Shown here in pieces: positions 19,937 through 28,127 of a stretch of DNA of 34,336 bases; the first letter of the stretch is position 1, and each line of letters begins with the position of its first letter. The notes beneath the pieces are model-generated. The model saw only the letters and a program-made list of their open reading frames with translations. It searched no databases and was not told the origin of the DNA. Where the stretch lies: the NCBI GenBank assembly GCA_021785935.1, contig JAJYOG010000015.1, positions 1-34,336 on the forward strand. Direction: 5' to 3'. The stretch is from Actinomycetes bacterium. GTDB taxonomy: Bacteria; Actinomycetota; Thermoleophilia; BMS3ABIN01. The position numbers were made by a program, and so were the translations under genes.

Positions 19937-20629
19937 TTATGCGTGGTGCATGAAGATTACAAGCAGCTGGTTGTTTGTGGTATCCGTCCCGCCGACGTTT
20001 GTCATCTTGCCAGCGCCAGCGGTGAATTCGGAAGTCAGCATAGTCGCGGTGGCGATCGAGGCGGCGGAGACGAACTCGAGCACCATCAGGATCTCGTCCG
20101 TGGCCACCATGCCTGTCACCACATGATCACCAGCCGCACCGCCAGCGATGAGGGCCGTCTTGATGATACCGCTGGCGATCTTGGGAGCGGTGACCGCGCC
20201 GTTTGCCAGCTGATTCGTGCCAATGATGGCGCCAGTGATGTCTGCCGTTCCCGGCCCGAAGGCGTCGACCTGCGCAATCTCAATTGTGGCCGTGGCACCC
20301 CCCGCAATGAGCGGGTTGGCGCTCTTCGGGCTCACAGCCGCGAAGCCGAACAGGCGGCCACTCGCCTTCTTTGAGAGTTTGGGAGTGTCGGCGTCGACGT
20401 AATAAATCGGGGTGAACCAATCCACTTCACTGTTGCCAGCGTCGTCGATTGCTTTCACCGAGAGGTTGTAAGCACCCCAGAAATCAACCGTTGCGTAACC
20501 GTCGGCGTCACGGTCGGTCAGAGCCACGCCCGTCCGGGAGCCAACCAATACCGGATCGCCCGAAACGACTCCGACCGCCACGGGAACGGACATCTTCCGT
20601 GCGTATTCAAGCACCTCATTTAATGCCAT
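19937..20629 (-). CDS. DUF2190-type capsid decoration protein with extra C-terminal domain
   Basis: The first about 110 residues match DUF2190-like proteins: SGDPVLVGSRTGVALTDRDA, GYATVDFWGAYNLSVKA and YYVDADTPKLSKKASGRLFGF. The remaining about 120 residues form a second beta-rich domain (IEIAQVDAFGPGTADITGAI, ITGMVATDE-like) ending LLVIFMHHA, resembling phage structural C-terminal domains that follow decoration domains. The gene lies between the protease and capsid genes, the usual place for a decoration or head-fibre protein. Twice the typical length of the single-domain family. Confidence 0.75.
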   Translation of the reverse strand: MALNEVLEYARKMSVPVAVGVVSGDPVLVGSRTGVALTDRDADGYATVDFWGAYNLSVKAIDDAGNSEVDWFTPIYYVDADTPKLSKKASGRLFGFAAVSPKSANPLIAGGATATIEIAQVDAFGPGTADITGAIIGTNQLANGAVTAPKIASGIIKTALIAGGAAGDHVVTGMVATDEILMVLEFVSAASIATATMLTSEFTAGAGKMTNVGGTDTTNNQLLVIFMHHA

Positions 20630-20667
20630 TTTCTATCCTTTCCCTTAAGGATTTTGAGGGGTTTGGT

Positions 20668-22455
20668 TTACTTGCGACCTTTTGCGGCTGCCTCGGCGGC
20701 TGCCTCGGAGAGGCCCTGGCGCTTGAACCGCTCAACGCGCCGCTTGTGGAGCACGTCGGCGCTCTCCTGGACCTCATGGCTACCCTGGCTCGAGGAACCG
20801 CCACTACCGGTCACCTTGCCGGCGCCGGTGATCTGCGCCAGATAGTCTATCTCGGCCTTCACGGTTTCCTTGATCTGGTTCTCGAAGGTATCGCGATCGA
20901 GTTTCTCGTCCTTGACGGGAGGATTCTTCGAGAGGGCCTCGGAGATCCGCTTTTTGGTCAGGTCGCTGACCTGGTCGTACTCCTTGGCGGCCAGGACCTC
21001 GCTGATCACGTCGCCGGCCTCGCGAAGGATGAGGGCCTCGGTCAGACGCTTGTTCTCGGACTCGAGTTCCTCGTTGCTTTCCTTGAGTTTTCTGGCTTCG
21101 TCTTCGTTCATGTCTTTCACCTCGGTTTCGATGGTTGGAAATTCAGTCTCACGGTAGGACTCCATGATCTGGAGCACTTCGCCCCCACGACCCGGCCGCG
21201 TCACAAAGTCGACGCTGTCGGCTTTCGCGATTCCCTCAATGATGGGCCCGCGGCGTCCCTCAGCCTCGCCATATTTGATGTTCGTGGCCGAGCCGTTAAT
21301 GCTGAGGCCGATGTGCGGAGCCAGGTCCTCGAGCAACTGGCGGTGAGTCTCAACCACGCGCGCCTCGGCGTACAGGCCGGCCCCATCGTCTTTGGCCTTG
21401 TAGCCAGCGGGTGCGTGATCGAGGAAGTGGGCATCCTCCGTCAGCGTAGCCGCAAGCTTGGTGATATCGCCCTCAGGACGGGCTGCCCGCTCTGCTCTTG
21501 TCGCATGGTTCAGGAACATCTGCGTGCCAGCAGGGAATTTGCTGGCTGCCTGCTCGAGGACCTCGCGACTGTAGTAACCAGTCGAGCCCCAGCCGGGAGA
21601 GATGATCTTGATTGGCATGGTGCCGTCCTCGCGGATGGCTGCCTCCAGAAGCGGAGTGACCATGTCCTCGGCCAGGCCGGACTCTATCAGCAGCAGCCCG
21701 TCGGACTCATCGCCCTCCCCTTCCTTAATGGCATCCGGCATGTCGGCAGGCTTCTTGTCGGGGTAGTACTTTTTCCAGGCGGCGCGGATCTTTGCTTTCA
21801 CCGCCGGCAGGTCCTTTGCGGGAATATCGGTCTGGTTGATGCGCGCCGAAGCGTTGTCGACATGAGCCTTGTCGAAGATCGGGAACTTCCAGCTGGAGGG
21901 CCTCTTCGAATGCGGCACGTAAGCAAAATCGCTGGCGGGGTGTTCTGCGCCACCCACTGAGGCGGTCAGGGTGTCAGCCTCCGATAACGACTCCTGCATC
22001 ATTCCGGCAGCCTTCATGACTGCCATTAGTGCATCGACGGCAGCTTTCACTTTGGCCAGGTTGGCTTTCGAAAGCACGGCGCCGGCCTCCCGCAATGACT
22101 CCTCTGTGCCGGATTCCCCCGTTGGCTTGTAAGTCACAAATACCTCGACCGGCGAGCCGAACGTCGCCTCCGGCCCCCCCGCGGTGTCGCTGACGGTGTA
22201 ATCGACCTGATAGAGATCACCCTCCTTACGGAAGATCACCCGGTCCGGGTAGACGTCCACCACGTAAGGCCGGGAGACATCGAATGGTGAACTCGATTCG
22301 GTTCCCATCTCCTCGTTGAGTTCGTCCTGGAGAAATTCGCGCATCTGGTCGAAAGAGTAGTCGGCCACCGATTCCGAGACGGTTACTGCTTCGCCAACCT
22401 CAATGCTGATCGGGATGGTCCTTCTTGCGTTGCGTCTTTTCTTTCTCTTGCTCAA
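20668..22455 (-). CDS. prohead protease with fused scaffold domain
   Basis: Using TTG 22455 (GGAGG with 9-base spacing) the protein has 595 residues; TTG 22464 is too close to the same site. The N-terminal about 165 residues are a domain of unknown role (VEVFVTYKPTGESGTEES). Residues 170-240 (HPASDFAYVPHSKRPSSWK ... ARINQTDIPAKDLPAVKAKI) form a ChaB-like helical segment often seen in these proteins. The protease core follows (about 280-430) with His in FLNHATR, Ser in HIGLSINGS and Asp in SVDFVTRPG. The last 150 residues are coiled-coil and Lys/Glu-rich, fitting a scaffold. It would cut and mature the capsid. Confidence 0.82.
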   Translation of the reverse strand: MSKRKKRRNARRTIPISIEVGEAVTVSESVADYSFDQMREFLQDELNEEMGTESSSPFDVSRPYVVDVYPDRVIFRKEGDLYQVDYTVSDTAGGPEATFGSPVEVFVTYKPTGESGTEESLREAGAVLSKANLAKVKAAVDALMAVMKAAGMMQESLSEADTLTASVGGAEHPASDFAYVPHSKRPSSWKFPIFDKAHVDNASARINQTDIPAKDLPAVKAKIRAAWKKYYPDKKPADMPDAIKEGEGDESDGLLLIESGLAEDMVTPLLEAAIREDGTMPIKIISPGWGSTGYYSREVLEQAASKFPAGTQMFLNHATRAERAARPEGDITKLAATLTEDAHFLDHAPAGYKAKDDGAGLYAEARVVETHRQLLEDLAPHIGLSINGSATNIKYGEAEGRRGPIIEGIAKADSVDFVTRPGRGGEVLQIMESYRETEFPTIETEVKDMNEDEARKLKESNEELESENKRLTEALILREAGDVISEVLAAKEYDQVSDLTKKRISEALSKNPPVKDEKLDRDTFENQIKETVKAEIDYLAQITGAGKVTGSGGSSSQGSHEVQESADVLHKRRVERFKRQGLSEAAAEAAAKGRK

Positions 22456-22486
22456 ATACTTCAACCTCCTTCCGGGTCAAATTCCT

Positions 22487-23377
22487 TTAGGCGGCTTGAC
22501 CGCCAGTTGGTTGTATGGTTCTGCTTTCAGTGACAACACGGATCTCCAGATCACATCGGCAGGCCGGGTGTGCAAGTGGCCGGTCATTGCCTGAATCGAA
22601 TGTCTCATCTATTGGGATCCAGCCCTGCGCCTCGTTTGCGGCGCAGGTATCATCCACGCGGTCGTCTCCCGCGGTGATCCAGTATTTCTCCATCTCCAGG
22701 CCGGCGTCTGCCATCTGCCGCCCCGCCTCGAGGTTGCCCTCGCAGTAGGCGTTGCCTGTCTCGGTCACCGCCACCAGATGGGCGCGTGACTCAATGTGGA
22801 GCTGCGGCTGGCCGACCGCGAACTCCGCATAGCGGTTGCTGATGGCCCGAGCCGTCTTGTCGTAACTCCAGCCTTCCTTTGCAGCGCGGGTGATGATGGT
22901 CTGGATCCGCGAGCGCGTCGTCTCGTTGATCTTGGTGACCATCTCAGCGCCGTGATCCTGGAGATACCTGATGGCACGTGGATTGGCCAGATCGAAAGAA
23001 ATGCCAGCCTTAAGCGAACCCAGCGCCTGGGCGCCCCCGGCGACCAGAGCCGCCTCAACCGCCTCATCGATCGGGACCCGGAAAAGCTGGATGGTGCCCT
23101 GAGCCGACACGTCAAACAGCGGTTCCCAGTCCGGACCCCCAGGCTCAGAAGCTTCAGACAGGACTGGCCAGGAATCCTTGAGCGCCTTGAAGCGTTTCCG
23201 GAAATCCTTTCCCTGCGCCCGGAAGGCTGACCTCATCTTCGTCTCGAGCTTTTTTAAAACGGGCGCCACGTCGCGGGATCTCTGGGCCCGGCCTGCCTCC
23301 CGCAGATAATGCGTCACCGCTTCGTGAAGTTCGTCAAGCGGAGAGGGCAGCAGCATATTTTTCGCCGACTGATTCAA
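22487..23377 (-). CDS. MuF/SPP1 gp7-like minor head protein
   Basis: A 296-residue protein with a long N-terminal helical part and a C-terminal MuF domain: SRIQTIITRAAKEGWSYDKTA, SRAHLVAVTETGNAYCEGN, YWITAGDDRVDDTCAANEAQG and DRPLAHPACRCDLE, the last being the typical HPxCRC ending. Such proteins bind the portal and enter the capsid, often being ejected with DNA. It starts at TTG 23377 with GAGGGAAG and overlaps the portal gene by 44 bases. Confidence 0.9.
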   Translation of the reverse strand: MNQSAKNMLLPSPLDELHEAVTHYLREAGRAQRSRDVAPVLKKLETKMRSAFRAQGKDFRKRFKALKDSWPVLSEASEPGGPDWEPLFDVSAQGTIQLFRVPIDEAVEAALVAGGAQALGSLKAGISFDLANPRAIRYLQDHGAEMVTKINETTRSRIQTIITRAAKEGWSYDKTARAISNRYAEFAVGQPQLHIESRAHLVAVTETGNAYCEGNLEAGRQMADAGLEMEKYWITAGDDRVDDTCAANEAQGWIPIDETFDSGNDRPLAHPACRCDLEIRVVTESRTIQPTGGQAA

Positions 23378-25061
23378 TAACTTCCCTCAAGTTCCGAAGC
23401 GCTACAGTCATGGAGTCACTTTCTGCGGTCGGCGCCGGGGTAGCCTGAGAAGTGGCAGGCTCCTCGCCGGCGTCGTCCGGATACAAGCGCTCGACGATCT
23501 CAGCCACGTTGGTCACGCCAGGCAGCGCCGAAAGCATGAGCGTCGAGAGTGTCCGCTTGTCCATCGTGCCTTGCAGCGAATTCGTGCCGAGTGTATTTGC
23601 CGTGGCGATTGCACTCACCGTCTCCCCCACGTCATGCTGCAGAATCGGCGGCCAGGTGAAGTTGATATCGCGGCTTATCGGTTCACCGGTATCCTCATCG
23701 ATCGGCATGACCACATCAAGCTCGCCCCAGTCGTTTTCAGCAACCTCACCTAGGATCGGCCCGTTGATGGCAGAGGCCGCCTGGTCGATTACGAAATCCA
23801 GGGTGTCGCTAAAAATCTCTTTCCACAGCGACTGGCGCATGATGAATTTGAGCTCTGTGGGTCTGTCGAGGCTTTTGGCCGTGGCCAAGTTGCCCGTCTG
23901 GACATCACCGTAGAAGGTTTCCGGCAGACCGGCGGCTGCGCAGACCATAAGGAGCAGCTGTCTTGCATCTGAGGGTGATGTGGTGGCGCCGGCAGTCCGG
24001 ATGACTGAGAGTTCTTTCCCGTCAGCGCCCACGAAGATGGAACCGCTCGCCGGCGCCGGCTTGCGCTCAATCATATCGGTGGAAAGCGTCGAATTCAGCT
24101 TATCCTTGGCTTTCTGCACTCCCTTTTTGCCGCCCTTGGTCTTAAGCTGCACGGCGAAACGCTTGTAGGCGCGCCAGATTGAGGCGGTATCCTCGAGAAA
24201 TTCTTTGTAGGCCTTGGCCCAGTCAACCCCCGCATAGACCCACGGCACCCCGAAGTCCCAGTGCTCAAAGCCGCCGTCTTTGACGTGCTGGATGTATACA
24301 TTCTGGATGACTTCGATGCCGTTGATGTGAGCCGGATGCTGACCGCGGACATTCTGGAAATCAGCGTAATAGGCGGTCCGGATTCGGCCACCCCGCATGC
24401 CGCCCGGTTGACTCGGAGTAAAACCAGAGGACATGGCAGGTTCCGCCGGCGCCGGCGCCATCGGATTGAAATACCGCTCCTGCCAGGTGCGCTTATAGTA
24501 CAAAGGTTCCTTGTCGTCGTCGGGGTTTTTGATAACCTCGACGATCTCCTCGTAGGGGAAGGACCGCGTGCGCACCTTACCCGTGGAGAAATTCACGAAG
24601 TGGGCCAGGTAGAGATTGCCCGTGGTGCTAAGTTCCCGCTCCTTATACTCGCGCGCCTGCGTGGAGACGAGTTCTTTCTTGTTGCGCTTCTCATCCAAAT
24701 AATCCTGAATCACATTATCGATTTCATGATGGGCCGCTTTGATGCTGAGGCCGAGGGCCCAAACGTAGTAGGCCTGCACGTTGATCGAACGCTGGATGAG
24801 TGGGTTCTTAAGCGCCATCAGACGGCAGATTCTGACCATGCGGTCGAGGCCGCTACGGCTGAACTCCTGCTCTCCGAAAGCCGCCATCCGCACCCAGCCG
24901 ATATCCTCAAGCGCCAGTTCGAGCTCGGCCAGACGTTCCCTCAGCTCAAAGTTACCGTCAGCCTCCACGGCCAGATGCTCACGCATCTCTTCGATGGCTT
25001 GGCCAGCCTCGGTAAGCTGGCCGCCGGTGATCAGATCAGCGATGGTTTCTGTAAGCGACAA
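23334..25061 (-). CDS. portal protein
   Basis: A 575-residue portal protein. The N-terminal about 60 residues are helical and acidic; the core has LMALKNPLIQRSINVQAYYVWALG, NLYLAHFVNFSTGKVRTR, IEVIQNVYIQHVKDG, and a channel/clip region with PETFYGDVQTGNLATAKSLDRPTELKF, all characteristic of portal proteins that form the dodecameric DNA channel at one capsid vertex. The C-terminus is Pro/Ala/Ser-rich. The TTG start follows the preceding stop without a gap, with GAGGA upstream. Confidence 0.92.
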   Translation of the reverse strand: MSLTETIADLITGGQLTEAGQAIEEMREHLAVEADGNFELRERLAELELALEDIGWVRMAAFGEQEFSRSGLDRMVRICRLMALKNPLIQRSINVQAYYVWALGLSIKAAHHEIDNVIQDYLDEKRNKKELVSTQAREYKERELSTTGNLYLAHFVNFSTGKVRTRSFPYEEIVEVIKNPDDDKEPLYYKRTWQERYFNPMAPAPAEPAMSSGFTPSQPGGMRGGRIRTAYYADFQNVRGQHPAHINGIEVIQNVYIQHVKDGGFEHWDFGVPWVYAGVDWAKAYKEFLEDTASIWRAYKRFAVQLKTKGGKKGVQKAKDKLNSTLSTDMIERKPAPASGSIFVGADGKELSVIRTAGATTSPSDARQLLLMVCAAAGLPETFYGDVQTGNLATAKSLDRPTELKFIMRQSLWKEIFSDTLDFVIDQAASAINGPILGEVAENDWGELDVVMPIDEDTGEPISRDINFTWPPILQHDVGETVSAIATANTLGTNSLQGTMDKRTLSTLMLSALPGVTNVAEIVERLYPDDAGEEPATSQATPAPTAESDSMTVALRNLREVIESVGEKYAAALSA

Positions 25062-25163
25062 TCAGTCCTCACAATATGGGTCAGTTTCTTGCCGGTCATC
25101 TTCTGGAAATTCAATGCTCTTAACCGACTTCTGATTAATGGCTGGATCTGCCTTTTCATTCAT
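25062..25163 (-). CDS. 33-aa acidic protein between terminase and portal
   Basis: ATG 25163 has GAGGT eight bases upstream and gives a 33-residue acidic peptide (MNEKADPAINQKSVKS ... DPYCED). Its TGA directly abuts the TTG start of the portal gene, so translation is probably coupled. No family is recognised. It may be a genuine small gene or a translational bridge. Confidence 0.5.
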   Translation of the reverse strand: MNEKADPAINQKSVKSIEFPEDDRQETDPYCED

Positions 25164-25173
25164 CGAAAAGACC

Positions 25174-26712
25174 TCACACGGGAGAGATTGAAACTTCTTC
25201 TTCGTGATATATGATGCCGTCCTCATCATCCTCAGCCTCGAAGTCAACCAGCTGCGGGATAAGCGAGAGGGCCACACCGTCGGCGCGGTCGGGGCTGCGG
25301 CCTAGCCGTTTCTTGGTCTCCTTCTTGGGCTCGAGGATCATTTGGCCCTTCGAGTTGTGGCCGAAGCGGAAGGCCACAAGTTCCTCGAGCAGCTCCTCGT
25401 CTTCTGGATCCAGGTCGATCGCCCGCGGGTTCTTTGGATCGAGCGCCTCGCGGAGGTTCCAGAAGATCTCCGCCCTCAAATTGGCGAAGCGCTCCTCATC
25501 GTAAGCGTTCCTGGCCACGTTAATGGCCTGGACGGGATAATTGAGCTCGCGTCCGCGGGCCGCCACGCCAGCGCCGATACCGATCACGTCGACGTTGGCG
25601 CAGTTGACATCCTCGTCGTTCATGAGGGCAATCATTTCACCCGTCACCTTCATCGGGTCCAGACCGTGGAGTATCGCCCTGCGGCGAATGACCAGGCTCT
25701 TCCTCAGGTAAAGCGTCGAGGAGTCGTCACCTTCCCAGGCTACGTCGACGCCAAGAATGTGCGGCCGGTCAGGCTCCGGCAGGTAAGGGTTGTCCTCGGA
25801 GGACTCGCGCCACCGCTCCCATTCCTCCTGGCTGGGCTCCTGACTGCGGCGCTGCGCCGCCTCCACCCATGCCAGCGGTATCAGAGTGTTGGCGCCTTCT
25901 TTCGGGAACTCCCCAAGGACGCGCGCTTGGTAGAGAGCGCTGCCGGCACCCCATCTCTTGAGTCGCCCGGCTACCCACTCAGGAGTCACCAGCGCCGGGT
26001 ATGGATAAGCGCCGTGCTCATCCAGGTAGGCCTTCGCCTTATTCCTCCAGGCTCCCGACTCGATGTCTTCCTGGGTGATGCCGGTCGCCGTGAAGTTCGG
26101 CGTATCAAAAGCCGAGACGTGAAACTTGGCCACACCCGGCTCGCGAAACATCCCGGCGAATTCACCGGAAGGATCGGTGGGATTGCCGATGGCAAGCTCC
26201 CGGGAATTACCGCCAGACAGTACTCCCTCGATAGCTTCCCACAACTCTGCCGGCAGGCCGGAGGCTTCGTCGATGATTACGAGAATCCATTTGGCATGCA
26301 TACCCTGGAAATTGTCAGGGACATCTGTGGCGAACCCGAACGCCAGCCAGTCAGAGTCAAGCTTGATTTCCGTCATCAGCGGCTTGAAACCGAGGTCTAC
26401 CCGCGAGTCCCTGACTGCTGAGCGGATTTCCTTCCAGAGCACCTTTTCTACTTGACGAAACGTAGGTGCAGTGGTGATGACGATGGAATGCGGATGCGCC
26501 AGGAGAAACCAAAGGGCCGTCCTGCCGGCGACAAAAGACTTACCAGCACCGTGACAGCTTCTTACTGCCGTCTTGGCATGCGCCTTCACTGAGGCGATGA
26601 TGGCCTCCTGCTGCTGCCAGAGTCCGTCTCCTAGCACGTTGCGCACAAAAAAACCCGGACTGTCTTTGATCCGGGAGCGGTATTCTTGTCTCAGCTGTGC
26701 CTCAGTCTTCAC
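25174..26712 (-). CDS. terL: large terminase subunit
   Basis: A 512-residue packaging motor protein. The ATPase has Walker A SCHGAGKS (52-59), with the adenine/arginine region ahead, Walker B WILVIIDEA (Asp148, Glu149) and a coupling segment ELAIGNPTD (172-180). The nuclease domain has Asp323 in GVDVAWEGDDSS, Asp375 in VDVIGIG, and SPDRADGVALS (Asp475, Asp478) with the RNase H-like arrangement. It begins at GTG 26712, overlapping the small subunit by 11 bases, and ends in TGA, which shows TGA is a normal stop here. It packages DNA into the procapsid. Confidence 0.95.
   Translation of the reverse strand: MKTEAQLRQEYRSRIKDSPGFFVRNVLGDGLWQQQEAIIASVKAHAKTAVRSCHGAGKSFVAGRTALWFLLAHPHSIVITTAPTFRQVEKVLWKEIRSAVRDSRVDLGFKPLMTEIKLDSDWLAFGFATDVPDNFQGMHAKWILVIIDEASGLPAELWEAIEGVLSGGNSRELAIGNPTDPSGEFAGMFREPGVAKFHVSAFDTPNFTATGITQEDIESGAWRNKAKAYLDEHGAYPYPALVTPEWVAGRLKRWGAGSALYQARVLGEFPKEGANTLIPLAWVEAAQRRSQEPSQEEWERWRESSEDNPYLPEPDRPHILGVDVAWEGDDSSTLYLRKSLVIRRRAILHGLDPMKVTGEMIALMNDEDVNCANVDVIGIGAGVAARGRELNYPVQAINVARNAYDEERFANLRAEIFWNLREALDPKNPRAIDLDPEDEELLEELVAFRFGHNSKGQMILEPKKETKKRLGRSPDRADGVALSLIPQLVDFEAEDDEDGIIYHEEEVSISPV
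26647..26675 (-). terminator. terminator-like hairpin inside the terL coding region
   Basis: On the minus strand CCCGGA (26675-26670) pairs with TCCGGG (26659-26654) across a 10-base loop and is followed by seven T (26653-26647). It lies near the terL 5' end, in codons for Asp-Ser-Pro-Gly-Phe-Phe. It could reduce transcription into the late operon when translation is slow, or be accidental. Confidence 0.4.
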
Positions 26713-27178
26713 TCTTCATCAGGTCAAGAATGGTCAACTTGCCTGTGATCTCCTGGGGTTTGGGGTCGTCATATCTGGTGATATCCATGATCGTGCGGTA
26801 AAGGGTGTTAACCGTCTTGGCTGCGGCAAGCTTTGCGTCAATAGTTGGGTTGTTAAGAATATGCTCGTTATAGTCGTTGTCCTTGCCGCCAAAATTAAAT
26901 ACCAGATGCTCCCCAGTGAAATCTTCTGCCGCTACCTTTTTGGCAATCTCGTGCAGTTCTTTGGCGAACTCCGCCCGGGCCTCCGCACAGTAGGCTTTGC
27001 GGGCTTCACGCGCGTTAATTTGATTCGTTTTGCCGAAGGTGTGGTCGATGCTTTTCGCCACCCGGCTTACGGTGTCCTGGCTCCTACCTACCTTCTTGGC
27101 TATCTGATTGGAACCGTTTCCAGCCTGGAGCAATCTAATTATTCGGTCTTTCTCTTTCTCTGTTAGCCGTTTAGCCAC
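26702..27178 (-). CDS. terS: small terminase subunit
   Basis: A 158-residue protein with an N-terminal HTH (about 1-45: EKEKDRIIRLLQAGNGSNQIAKKVGRSQDTVSRVAKS), a central oligomerisation helix region (REARKAYCAEARAEFAKELHEIA) and the C-terminal FNFGGKDNDYNEHILNNPTID, seen in many phage small terminases. It recognises phage DNA for packaging and passes it to the large subunit. The start is a GTG at 27178 with GGAG upstream, within the end of the preceding small gene. Confidence 0.85.
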   Translation of the reverse strand: MAKRLTEKEKDRIIRLLQAGNGSNQIAKKVGRSQDTVSRVAKSIDHTFGKTNQINAREARKAYCAEARAEFAKELHEIAKKVAAEDFTGEHLVFNFGGKDNDYNEHILNNPTIDAKLAAAKTVNTLYRTIMDITRYDDPKPQEITGKLTILDLMKSED

Positions 27179-27345
27179 TTAGGCTTCTCCACTTCTTCAT
27201 CCTTTAAGCAACTGGCCGATTTACAGCCATCAGGATATTGATCGCAACCATTACAGGGAATGATAATTTGGCACCCGCACCAGAATCTTCCCCCGACATA
27301 ATGTCCCCTGAAAAACTTCACTTTCCCCGTCTCGCAGAGCTTCAC
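27163..27345 (-). CDS. small Cys-rich protein (60 aa)
   Basis: This 60-residue protein starts at a GTG (27345) that overlaps the previous stop as GTGA, with GAGGAAGG upstream. It has seven Cys (positions 4, 23, 25, 31, 34, 41 and 46) in WCGC, CNGC and C-x4-C patterns, so it probably binds zinc. It is translated from the late leader region together with the small terminase. No family recognised; small Cys-rich genes next to terminase are common in phages. Confidence 0.6.
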   Translation of the reverse strand: MKLCETGKVKFFRGHYVGGRFWCGCQIIIPCNGCDQYPDGCKSASCLKDEEVEKPKWLNG

Positions 27346-27512
27346 AACGCCTTCCTCAACTTCCCACCCACCGCTTCCCTCTGGTCCCGTTCGCTTGCCC
27401 TGATCTCAATCACTGGCGCAAGCCATCTTTCACTCAGCCTGCCAGCAAACGCTGCCAGCACCGCGTACTCTCTCGGCTGCTGGAAATGGATGATGGATGC
27501 GATGGAGTTCAT
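27342..27512 (-). CDS. first small gene of the late operon (56 aa)
   Basis: ATG 27512 has GGGGAG seven bases upstream and yields 56 residues (MNSIASIIHFQQPREYAVLA ... GKLRKAL), basic at the C-terminus. The open frame extends upstream to 27710, but that part spans the late promoter and terminator, so it is excluded. The gene is the first after the leader terminator. Function unknown. Confidence 0.55.
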   Translation of the reverse strand: MNSIASIIHFQQPREYAVLAAFAGRLSERWLAPVIEIRASERDQREAVGGKLRKAL

Positions 27513-27590
27513 CTTGTTCTCCCCGGTTGTCTTCCGGCAAGGAGCGGTATCGGATAGAGGGGCTGGTGCGTGCCTTTGGCGGGTCCACGC

Positions 27591-27614
27591 AAAAAGGCCG
27601 CCGATGGGGCGACC
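27591..27614 (-). terminator. leader terminator just downstream of the late promoter
   Basis: On the minus strand GGTCGCC (27614-27608), loop CCATC, GGCGGCC (27602-27596) followed by TTTTT (27595-27591). It lies about 30-55 bases after the expected transcription start and before the first gene. Unless something allows read-through, late genes would be poorly transcribed, so an antitermination factor is expected. Confidence 0.75.
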
Positions 27615-27651
27615 TCCGTCAGTAGGGCATATTCTTGGACTCTGAGGAATT

Positions 27652-27679
27652 TTTATCACGTTTTCCAAATAATTGTCAA
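27652..27679 (-). promoter_or_regulatory. late operon promoter
   Basis: On the minus strand TTGACA (27679-27674) is followed after 16 bases by GATAAA (27657-27652), with a TG just ahead that could serve as an extended -10. It sits upstream of the terminase-capsid-tail operon in the 234-base gap between the early and late genes. Confidence 0.65.
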
Positions 27680-27700
27680 GTTTTTTTGTTTTTAACCTGC

Positions 27701-27724
27701 TAATTGGCACTTTTATAGTTGGCA
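27701..27724. repeat. paired 9-mer direct repeat upstream of the late promoter
   Basis: On the minus strand TGCCAACTA (27724-27716) and TGCCAATTA (27709-27701) match 8 of 9 bases and start 15 bp apart, 22-45 bases upstream of the -35 box. This is a natural place for an activator to bind. Confidence 0.5.
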
Positions 27725-27746
27725 GAAAAATGTCACAAAATGATTA

Positions 27747-28127
27747 TTAATCTGTTTTATCCCAGCCCAATTTTGATAACCTTTGGGCTTCCTTGAAGTC
27801 GATGTATTCCCGGTCAGCCATAAAACTACCGTAATTACCATACGGGATACCTTCTTCGCCCATCAACTTCATAAAGCTTCTCAGGGATGAATAATCTGGG
27901 ACATCCGATGCAATAAAAAATTCCAACAGCTTGTGCGCAAGCGGAATTAATGACTCATCACAAAGGCCAACGCCGTGGTAGAAATTTAGATCGAATGCTC
28001 CAATGATGCCATCGTCATGAGTCAGGAATTCAAATTCACCAAGTGGAATATCTTCTTCCTTATCCTCTATTTCCAAAAAATAATGGTCTCTCTTTTCCAT
28101 ATTTTTATAAATAGCATATCTAAGCAT
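27747..28127 (-). CDS. hypothetical protein (126 aa)
   Basis: A 126-residue acidic protein beginning MLRYAIYKNMEKRDHYFLEIE with a GGGAG Shine-Dalgarno, directly after the stop of the preceding gene. It contains LGEFEFLTHDDGIIGAFDLNFYHGVG and a C-terminal helix. It is the last early gene before the late promoter. No family is recognised. Local base composition is AT-richer than the structural genes, hinting at a different origin. Confidence 0.6.
   Translation of the reverse strand: MLRYAIYKNMEKRDHYFLEIEDKEEDIPLGEFEFLTHDDGIIGAFDLNFYHGVGLCDESLIPLAHKLLEFFIASDVPDYSSLRSFMKLMGEEGIPYGNYGSFMADREYIDFKEAQRLSKLGWDKTD

Noticed and set aside
20449-21960. Long plus-strand open frame (503 codons) opposite the prohead protease gene
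   Set aside because: It has no ribosome site or domain, low-complexity Leu/Gly composition, and is antisense to a clear protease/scaffold gene. The codon bias of the real gene explains the lack of stops.
24261-25214. Plus-strand frame of 317 codons opposite the portal gene
   Set aside because: Antisense shadow; composition and lack of ribosome site argue against it.
25342-26421. Plus-strand frame of 359 codons opposite terL
   Set aside because: It is a shadow of the terminase gene, with no recognisable protein or start signal.
27513-27710. N-terminal extension of the 56-aa late gene
   Set aside because: The extension spans the late promoter's -10/-35 and the leader terminator, so it cannot be part of the main transcript's protein.
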